The notes under the pieces are model-generated. The model was not told where the DNA came from. It searched no databases and saw nothing but the letters and a program-made list of their open reading frames with translations. The position numbers were made by a program, and so were the translations under genes. 5,778 nt of DNA from Oscillospiraceae bacterium (GTDB lineage Bacteria; Bacillota; Clostridia; Oscillospirales; Oscillospiraceae): the NCBI GenBank assembly GCA_017405545.1, contig JAFRAF010000317.1, positions 1 through 5,778 of the forward strand, written 5' to 3'. The first letter of the stretch is position 1. Each line of letters starts with the position of its first letter. Positions 1 through 4,870 of the stretch are shown here, in pieces.

Positions 1-124
1 CGGGCAGGAGGCTGATGCAGCTGAAGCTCATCTCCCTGTAGTCACCGGAGGCCTTGAAAACATGCTGTATCTCATAAAGGGGCAGACCGCCCACGGGGAG
101 CCCGTCCAGTTTGATCTTTTCCAT
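1..124 (-). CDS. Unrecognised protein, N-terminal fragment, last visible gene of the operon
   Basis: The ATG at 124-122 opens a frame that stays open for 41 codons to the window edge, so the 3' part is missing. The peptide starts MEKIKLDGLPVGG and continues through LPLYEIQHVF and a stretch around GDYREMSF. It shows no signal peptide, membrane segment or nucleotide-binding motif, and I do not recognise the family. The start is well supported: AGGAAAGGA at 139-131 on the minus strand ends six bases before the ATG. The gene begins 20 bases after the dppC stop in the same direction, so it is very probably co-transcribed with the transporter. Peptide transporter operons often carry a peptidase or other enzyme acting on the imported ligand, so an enzyme is a fair guess, but nothing in these 41 residues proves it. 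Confidence 0.72.
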   Translation of the reverse strand, partial: MEKIKLDGLPVGGLPLYEIQHVFKASGDYREMSFSCISLLP

Positions 125-144
125 GGGATTTCCTTTCCTGCCGC

Positions 145-987
145 TTATCCGATGGTGCGGCGCATTTTGGGATCCAGATAGTCGCGCAGTCCGTCGCCGA
201 TGAAGTTGGCTCCGATAGCCACGGTGAATATGGCCAGACCGGGGAAGGTGGATATCCACCACTTGGCTGAGTTGCGCACGCCCTCGCTGACCATGGCGCC
301 CCATTCGGGGACCGGGGGCTGTATGCCCAGGCCCAGGAATGACAGACCGGAAAACATGAGTATGGCGTTGCCCAGATCGAGGGTGCACATTACCACCATG
401 GAGCCCACGCTGTTGGGCAGGAGCTCCTTGCCCAGTATGCGGGTGTGGGTTGCGCCCAGTACGCGGCTGGCGGTGACGTAGTCGTTGCCCTTTATTGAGA
501 TGACTATGCTTCGTGTGAGCCTTGCGTAGTTGGGCCACCAGATTATCGCCATCGCCAGGACTGAGTTTGAGATGTTCGGGCCCAGGGCTGCGGCGATGAC
601 CATGGCCAGAATGAGGGGCGGGAAGGACTGTATCATCTCGGAAAAACGCATCATCACGTCGTCCACCACGCCGCCTATGTATCCGGCGAGCCCGCCGAAG
701 AACACGCCCACCACGAGGGATATGAGCACGGTGATGAGTCCGCAGGTTATGGATACCCGGCTGGCATAGAGTACCCGGCTGAACACGTCGCGGCCCAGCT
801 CGTCCGTGCCGAACCAGTGCTCGGAGCTGGGGGCTTCGAACTTTCTGACAATGTCCTGGTCGTTTATGGGATCGAAGGGGGACAGAACAGGGGCCAGTAT
901 GGCTATCAGTATCCAGGCGAAGAATATGAACAGGCCGACCTTGAACATGATGTTCTTCTGCATAAGCAGTTCTTTCAACACTTTCAT
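145..987 (-). CDS. dppC: Peptide-type ABC transporter permease, DppC/OppC family
   Basis: This 280-residue inner-membrane permease would form half of the transmembrane channel with the DppB-type protein. A short cytoplasmic N-terminus leads into a first membrane segment at about residues 14-34. The family signature FGTDELGRDVFSR at 59-71 follows, then hydrophobic segments near 80-105, 122-136, 143-165, 195-221 and 246-264. The EAA loop that docks on the ATPase lies at about 170-191 (ASRVLGATHTRILG, key Gly178, ending LLP). GLSFLGLG (214-221), PEWG (227-230) and the closing GDGLRDYLDP (264-273) are typical of DppC. Length is close to the family norm of about 280-300. The start is firm: AGGAGG at 1001-996 stands eight bases before the ATG, and the dppB stop TAG overlaps this site, so translation is probably coupled. 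The subfamily is certain; the substrate is not. Confidence 0.95.
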   Translation of the reverse strand: MKVLKELLMQKNIMFKVGLFIFFAWILIAILAPVLSPFDPINDQDIVRKFEAPSSEHWFGTDELGRDVFSRVLYASRVSITCGLITVLISLVVGVFFGGLAGYIGGVVDDVMMRFSEMIQSFPPLILAMVIAAALGPNISNSVLAMAIIWWPNYARLTRSIVISIKGNDYVTASRVLGATHTRILGKELLPNSVGSMVVMCTLDLGNAILMFSGLSFLGLGIQPPVPEWGAMVSEGVRNSAKWWISTFPGLAIFTVAIGANFIGDGLRDYLDPKMRRTIG

Positions 988-999
988 CGTTCCCGCCTC

Positions 1000-2016
1000 C
1001 TACTGATAACGTATACGCGGGTCGATGACCCCGTAGAGTATGTCAATGAACAGATTGACCACCACGTATGTCAGGGCGATCAGCAGGGATACGCCGCATA
1101 TGGCGGGGAAATCCAGATTCACCGCCGCCAGATAGGCGTACTGGCCTATGCCGGGCCATGAGAATATCTTTTCCACGAATACCATGCCGCCCAGCAGGTT
1201 GCAGAAGCCCATGCCGCTGACGGTTATGACCGGCACAAGGGCGTTGCCCAGGGCGTGGCGCCATACCACCCGGCTCTCCTTCATGCCCTTGCTGCGGGCC
1301 GTGCGGATGTAGTCGGAGGACATGACCTCCAGCAGATTGGAGCGGGTCTGCCTTGTGATAAGGCCCATGGTGAAGAAGCCCAGCACCAGTGCGGGCAGGA
1401 ACAGATGAGCCAGCACGTCACTCAGCAGGGGCCAGTTGTTCCAGCTGATGGCGTCGATGACATAGAGACCGGTGCCGCCGTTGGGGGCGAAGAGTCTGGC
1501 GTCGTAGCGGTTGCCGCTGGGGAAGATATTCATCACGCTGCAGAACAGATTCATCACAAGCAGCGCGAACCAGAAGCTCGGCAGGGATACGCCGCTTACC
1601 GATACCGCCCTGACGATATGATCTATAGGTTTGTTCTGGAATATGGCCGATATGACGCCGAAGGTCACGCCCAGGACTATGGCTATGAGCATGGCGAATA
1701 TCGACAGCTCGAGAGTGGCGGGAAAGTACTGCTTCAGCTCGTCGAGTATGGGTCTGCCGGTACGGATGGAGGTGCCCAGGTCGTGATTGACCAGTATGTT
1801 TTTCATGTAGATTATGTATTGCTCCCAGACCGGCTTGTCGAGGCCCCATTTGGCCTCGTAAGCCGCCACTATCTCCGGGTCATTGAGAGCGGTCTGGCTC
1901 AGGTTGGCTGCGGCCGGGTTGCTGGGCACGAAGTGCGAAATCAGAAACACCAGGACCGAGACTCCGAACAGCAGCACTACCATGAGGCACAGCCGTCGGA
2001 TTATGTATCGAAGCAA
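1000..2016 (-). CDS. dppB: Peptide-type ABC transporter permease, DppB/OppB family (TTG start preferred)
   Basis: This is the second membrane permease, 338 residues from the TTG at 2016-2014. The protein then begins M-LRYIIRRL, as DppB proteins do, and its length matches E. coli DppB (about 339). Membrane segment 1 is at about 9-29, followed by an external stretch with WGLDKPVWEQY (57-67). Further segments lie near 101-124, 138-160, 200-222, 265-285 and 305-327. The EAA loop runs from about 236 to 262 (TARSKG with Gly244, ending ALVP). FSWPGIGQYA (285-294) and the terminal IDPRIRY are family hallmarks. The frame is also open from an ATG at 2067, which would add 17 polar residues (355 in all). 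That ATG has only a poor ribosome-binding site, whereas AAAGGA sits ten bases before the TTG. A GTG at 2025 is too close to that site. The family is certain; the start is probable. Confidence 0.93.
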   Translation of the reverse strand: MLRYIIRRLCLMVVLLFGVSVLVFLISHFVPSNPAAANLSQTALNDPEIVAAYEAKWGLDKPVWEQYIIYMKNILVNHDLGTSIRTGRPILDELKQYFPATLELSIFAMLIAIVLGVTFGVISAIFQNKPIDHIVRAVSVSGVSLPSFWFALLVMNLFCSVMNIFPSGNRYDARLFAPNGGTGLYVIDAISWNNWPLLSDVLAHLFLPALVLGFFTMGLITRQTRSNLLEVMSSDYIRTARSKGMKESRVVWRHALGNALVPVITVSGMGFCNLLGGMVFVEKIFSWPGIGQYAYLAAVNLDFPAICGVSLLIALTYVVVNLFIDILYGVIDPRIRYQ

Positions 2017-2026
2017 ATCGGACACG

Positions 2027-2032
2027 TCCTTT
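2027..2032 (-). promoter_or_regulatory. Ribosome-binding site deciding the dppB start
   Basis: The minus strand reads AAAGGA here, ten bases before the TTG at 2016. It lies inside the frame that runs on from the ATG at 2067. It favours the TTG, because the resulting N-terminus matches the family start. The alternative GTG at 2025 is only one base from the site. Confidence 0.55.
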
Positions 2033-2109
2033 CGGAAGGTTTCGGATTGATACTGTAAAGAAAGCATTGAAGCTCTTTTAGCTCAGTGTTTTCTTTGCCG
2101 CATCAGGGA

Positions 2110-2147
2110 GGGCTATACGCCCGGGGCGGGACTGAAGTCCCGCCCCG
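2110..2147 (-). promoter_or_regulatory. Strong intercistronic hairpin between the SBP gene and dppB
   Basis: Bases 2122-2147 form a perfect inverted repeat: 11-base arms (CGGGGCGGGAC on the minus strand) around a four-base loop TTCA. It is followed directly by a weaker hairpin at 2122-2110 (GGGC, five-base loop, GCCC). It begins 20 bases after the SBP stop codon, inside the 150-base gap before dppB. No run of T follows in either direction, so it is not a standard intrinsic terminator. Hairpins in this place in other binding-protein operons protect the upstream mRNA from 3' decay or cause partial termination, giving more binding protein than permease. That role is inferred here. I saw no convincing promoter in the rest of the gap. 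Confidence 0.8.
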
Positions 2148-2166
2148 AAAAGCGCTTAGGACATAA

Positions 2167-3825
2167 TTACTTTACATTGAGCTCGCAAAGCTCGATCTTG
2201 CAGAGGTCATTGTAAGTGACGTTGTCAAATACGTTGGAGTTGAACGCGAAGGTCTTGGGATGCTGGAGGATGAAGGCCAGCGGGTTGTCCTTGGCGTACT
2301 CCTGCTGGAGCTGCTCGGAGAGCTGAGCGCGTACAGCCTCGTCTGTCTCGACCTGGACCTGGTTTGCCAGCTCCCAGAGGATCTCGTTATCCGGGGTGCG
2401 CTCCCACTTGGTGCGGTTGCCGTAGGCGGTGCCGTCCTCGCCGACGCCGGGCAGGAAGGCCGCTGTCTGGTTGTTTATGTCATAGTAGTCGGGGGACCAG
2501 AACATGATGTAGAAGGGCATGGTGGCGTCACGCATCTTCTCGTATACCAGAGTGGTCTCGAGAGTCTCGATCTTGACGTTGATGTTGATCTCGGCCAGAT
2601 CCTGCTGTACCTTCTGGGCGATGGTGGTCCACTCAAGGCCCTCGGAGTTGTTGCTGGCGCAGGTCAGGGTGATGTCGAAGCCATCGGCATAGCCGGCCTC
2701 TTCCATCAGGGCCTTGGCCTTGTCCAGATCACGGCCGTCGGTGCTCAGGTCACGGGTGAGGCCGCCGGAGAAGCCCTGCTGTACAAAGTTCAGAGGTACG
2801 GTGCAGCCTTCGCCGCCCAGAGCCAGATAGCCCTCGTAGTCAAGAGCGTAACGGACAGCTTCCTGTACCTTGGGGTTGGACATCTCGGGGCTGAGAGCCT
2901 CGTCCCTGCTCATGACCAGGAAGGTCATAAGGGCGGTGGGGCCGTTGGCGATGGTGATGCCGTCGACGCCCTCGAGCTGCTTGGCGGTCTCGGTGTTCAG
3001 ACCCAGGATGATGTCCACGTCGCCGTTTTTCAGAGCGGTGATCTGGGCGTCAACGCTGGTCATCTCACGGAAGATGATGGTGTCAATGTTCTTGGCCTCG
3101 CCCCAGTAGTTGGGGTTCTTCTGCAGGACAAGCTGCTCCTGGGGAGTCCAGCTCTCTATGATGTAGGGGCCGGAACCGGCGGAGTTGTTGTCAAGCCACT
3201 CCTTGGCGGTGTCGCCGCCGGAATCGGAGCCGCCGTGCTCCTTGACCAATTCGCTGTCCAGGATGCAGTAGGCGTTGGAGGTCAGCTTCACCAGGAAGGA
3301 GGCGTCGGGCTCGGTGAGGGTGAATACCACGGTGTAGTCATCGGTGGCCTCGACCTTGTCGACTATCTTGATGAGGGTGTATGCGTTGGACTCCTTCATG
3401 TTCAGCACACGGTTGACGCTCCATACAACGTCCTTGGCTGTGAGGGGATTGCCGCTGGCGAATACCACGTCGTCGCGGAGCTTGAAGGTGTAGACAAGTC
3501 CGCTGTCGTCCACGGTGTAATCGGTTGCCACGGAGGGCTCGGGAGTACCCATGGTGCCGGTCTGGACACGATAGAGCATGTCATAGGCGGCATAGGAAAT
3601 CATGTTTGCGTAGGGTTCGTACATGTTGCCGGGATCAAGGGTCACCAGGTCGGACTGGCCGCCGATAACGACGGTGGTGGAGCCGGCCTGATCGCTGCTT
3701 TCGCCGCTGTCCTGAGCGTCGCTCTGTACATTGCCCTGTACATTGCCCTGGGTGCCGTCACCGCAGGCCGCGAGCAGAGCCACGACCATCAGAACGCACA
3801 GCAGAAGTGCAAGAAATCTTTTCAA
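2167..3825 (-). CDS. Extracytoplasmic peptide-type solute-binding lipoprotein, SBP_bac_5 family (TTG start)
   Basis: This 552-residue binding protein captures the ligand outside the membrane and hands it to the permeases. From the TTG at 3825 it has a textbook lipoprotein signal: MKR, a hydrophobic core (residues 4-18), and lipobox LLAAC with lipidated Cys21. An unstructured linker rich in Gln, Gly, Asp and Ser follows (22-50). The family 5 fold starts near 51. Its signature region spans about 109-140 (YTFKLRDDVVF, then GNPLTAKDVVWS), followed by GSGPY (217-221) and KNPNYW (236-241). Trp443-x-x-Asp446-Tyr matches the place where DppA and OppA bind the ligand amino group, favouring peptides over nickel. 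An in-frame ATG at 3846 would put seven charged or polar residues before the signal, has no ribosome-binding site, and would contain the AAGGAGG that serves the TTG. A still longer frame to 3945 would overlap dppF. The gene prefers ATC for isoleucine, unlike dppF, which suggests high expression. Ligand unknown. Confidence 0.95.
   Translation of the reverse strand: MKRFLALLLCVLMVVALLAACGDGTQGNVQGNVQSDAQDSGESSDQAGSTTVVIGGQSDLVTLDPGNMYEPYANMISYAAYDMLYRVQTGTMGTPEPSVATDYTVDDSGLVYTFKLRDDVVFASGNPLTAKDVVWSVNRVLNMKESNAYTLIKIVDKVEATDDYTVVFTLTEPDASFLVKLTSNAYCILDSELVKEHGGSDSGGDTAKEWLDNNSAGSGPYIIESWTPQEQLVLQKNPNYWGEAKNIDTIIFREMTSVDAQITALKNGDVDIILGLNTETAKQLEGVDGITIANGPTALMTFLVMSRDEALSPEMSNPKVQEAVRYALDYEGYLALGGEGCTVPLNFVQQGFSGGLTRDLSTDGRDLDKAKALMEEAGYADGFDITLTCASNNSEGLEWTTIAQKVQQDLAEININVKIETLETTLVYEKMRDATMPFYIMFWSPDYYDINNQTAAFLPGVGEDGTAYGNRTKWERTPDNEILWELANQVQVETDEAVRAQLSEQLQQEYAKDNPLAFILQHPKTFAFNSNVFDNVTYNDLCKIELCELNVK
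3724..3750 (-). repeat. Two-copy 12-base in-frame tandem repeat in the lipoprotein linker
   Basis: On the plus strand the unit CTGTACATTGCC occurs twice without change (3724-3735 and 3736-3747), plus three bases of a third copy. On the minus strand it encodes QGNV-QGNV-Q, residues 26-34 of the binding protein, in the flexible linker after the lipid-bearing Cys. The copies are identical at the DNA level, which suggests a recent slippage duplication. Because the unit is four codons, copy-number change would alter linker length without breaking the frame. Confidence 0.9.
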
Positions 3826-3833
3826 TTGCTTTT

Positions 3834-3840
3834 CCTCCTT
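3834..3840 (-). promoter_or_regulatory. Strong ribosome-binding site deciding the SBP start (TTG at 3825)
   Basis: The minus strand reads AAGGAGG, a seven-base match to the anti-Shine-Dalgarno, with exactly eight bases before the TTG at 3825. The ATG at 3846 lies upstream of the site and so cannot use it. Together with the signal-peptide layout, this fixes the start at the TTG. Confidence 0.88.
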
Positions 3841-3866
3841 ATTCATTTGTTTTGATATCACTAACA

Positions 3867-3890
3867 GCCGGACGCCGGAAGGCGCCCCGC
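3867..3890 (-). promoter_or_regulatory. GC-rich hairpin in the dppF-SBP gap
   Basis: Just after the dppF stop, the minus strand reads GGGCGCC, loop TTCC, GGCGTCC: seven pairs including one G-U. Past a G-G mismatch, two more pairs extend the stem (GC with GC). No T-run follows, so it is not a standard terminator. It could shield the 3' end of the dppD-dppF message, or the 5' end of a processed SBP message. It stands about 40 bases from the SBP start and leaves the AAGGAGG free. The role is inferred. Confidence 0.6.
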
Positions 3891-3892
3891 TT

Positions 3893-4870
3893 TTAGGCTT
3901 TGTCAAGCTCCTGCCATCTGAGGCAGGAGACCCAGTGACCCTCATGCGCCTTGGTGAGGCTTGGACTTTCCTTTTTGCACTGCTCGGTGGCGTATGGGCA
4001 GCGGGTGTGGAAAGCGCAGCCTGAGGGGGGCGCCGTGGGACTGGGCAGGTCGCCGGTGAGCACCATGCGCTCCCGGGCTTCGCCGCCTATGGTGGGTATG
4101 GCCGAGATAAGGGCCTGGGTATAAGGGTGAAGCGCGTTTGCGTACAGATCATTGGCCGACGCCAGCTCCACTATCCTGCCCAGGTACATGACCCCTATGC
4201 GGCGGCAGCAATGCTCCACCACGCTGAGGTTGTGGGATATGAACAGATATGCCAGGTTGAGCTTCTGCTGGAGCTCGTCCAGCAGATTGATGACCTGGGC
4301 CTGAATAGACACGTCAAGAGCCGAGACAGGCTCGTCGCAGACGATGAGCTGGGGACTGAGGGCCAGAGCCCGGGCAATGCCCACGCGCTGCTTCTGACCG
4401 CCGGACATCTCGTGGGGGTAGCGGGTCAGATATATCTGGGAGAGCCCCACCATATCGCAGAGCTCAAGGGCTTTTTCCCTTCGCTCCTCGGGGGTATACA
4501 TTTTATGTATGACATAGGGCTCCATGAGTATGTCGATTATACGGCGGCGGGGATTGAGGCATGAGGAGGGGTCCTGGAATATCATCTGCGCCTTGCAGCG
4601 GAATTTGCGAAGCTCGTCACCCTTGAGGGTGGAGATGTCGACGCCGTCAAATATTATCCTGCCGTCCGTCAGGGGGTAGAGGCGGAGAAGGGTCTTGCCA
4701 AGGGTGGACTTTCCGCAGCCGGACTCGCCCACTATGCCCAAGGTCTCGCCCTTTTCTATTGTCAGGTCTATACCGTCCACCGCATAGAGGGTGGACTTGC
4801 GACCCCTGTCCTTTTTAACGGTGAAGTGCTGCTTTACGCCCTCCATCTGCACCAGAATATTCTGCTCCAT
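3893..4870 (-). CDS. dppF: Peptide-type ABC transporter ATP-binding protein, DppF/OppF family
   Basis: This cytoplasmic ATPase of 325 residues would pair with the DppD-type subunit to drive import. All nucleotide-binding motifs are present: Walker [10 protein letters not shown] (48-56), Q-loop Gln99 in MIFQDP, signature MSGGQKQR (155-162), Walker B LIVCDEP (175-181, catalytic Glu180) and switch His213. The C-terminal oligopeptide/dipeptide extension starts after HPYTQAL (248-254). It carries four cysteines (285, 291, 298, 316) in the spacing that binds a [4Fe-4S] cluster in studied DppD-type proteins. The ATG at 4870 is chosen because it overlaps the dppD stop by one base (TGATG) and has AGGAG eight bases upstream. 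An earlier in-frame ATG at 4897 lies within dppD and lacks a usable site. Isoleucine is mostly ATA: 15 ATA, 5 ATC, 3 ATT by my count. OppF would be an equally fair name. Confidence 0.95.
   Translation of the reverse strand: MEQNILVQMEGVKQHFTVKKDRGRKSTLYAVDGIDLTIEKGETLGIVGESGCGKSTLGKTLLRLYPLTDGRIIFDGVDISTLKGDELRKFRCKAQMIFQDPSSCLNPRRRIIDILMEPYVIHKMYTPEERREKALELCDMVGLSQIYLTRYPHEMSGGQKQRVGIARALALSPQLIVCDEPVSALDVSIQAQVINLLDELQQKLNLAYLFISHNLSVVEHCCRRIGVMYLGRIVELASANDLYANALHPYTQALISAIPTIGGEARERMVLTGDLPSPTAPPSGCAFHTRCPYATEQCKKESPSLTKAHEGHWVSCLRWQELDKA

Noticed and set aside
1083..1595. 15-base direct repeat GCAGGGATACGCCGC at 1083-1097 and 1581-1595
   Set aside because: Both copies are inside dppB and encode the same short Gly-Val-Ser-Leu run with the same codons; best explained by chance and codon preference.
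1839..1858. Seven-base inverted repeat CGAGGCC / GGCCTCG with six-base spacer in dppB
   Set aside because: Arms of this length are expected a few times by chance in a GC-rich window of this size, and nothing around it suggests a role.
1255..2058. Plus-strand open frame of 267 codons opposite dppB
   Set aside because: Same in-register antisense effect. The product is a Gln/His/Gly-rich sequence without recognisable motifs, and dppB is unmistakable.
2017..2109. Possible internal promoter ahead of dppB
   Set aside because: A TTTACA-like hexamer occurs, but no acceptable TATAAT-like element lies at the right distance.
2110..2147. Intrinsic terminator after the SBP gene
   Set aside because: The stem is strong enough, but no run of T follows on either strand, and the permease genes of the same transporter lie directly downstream.
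2260..3855. Plus-strand open frame of 531 codons opposite the SBP gene
   Set aside because: It is in codon register with the SBP gene, so its stops could arise only where the SBP uses TTA, CTA or TCA, which this GC-leaning gene avoids. The translation has no family features, while the minus strand encodes a clear binding protein.
4127..4564. Plus-strand open frame of 145 codons opposite dppF
   Set aside because: In register with dppF and explained by its codon bias; no domain or supported start.
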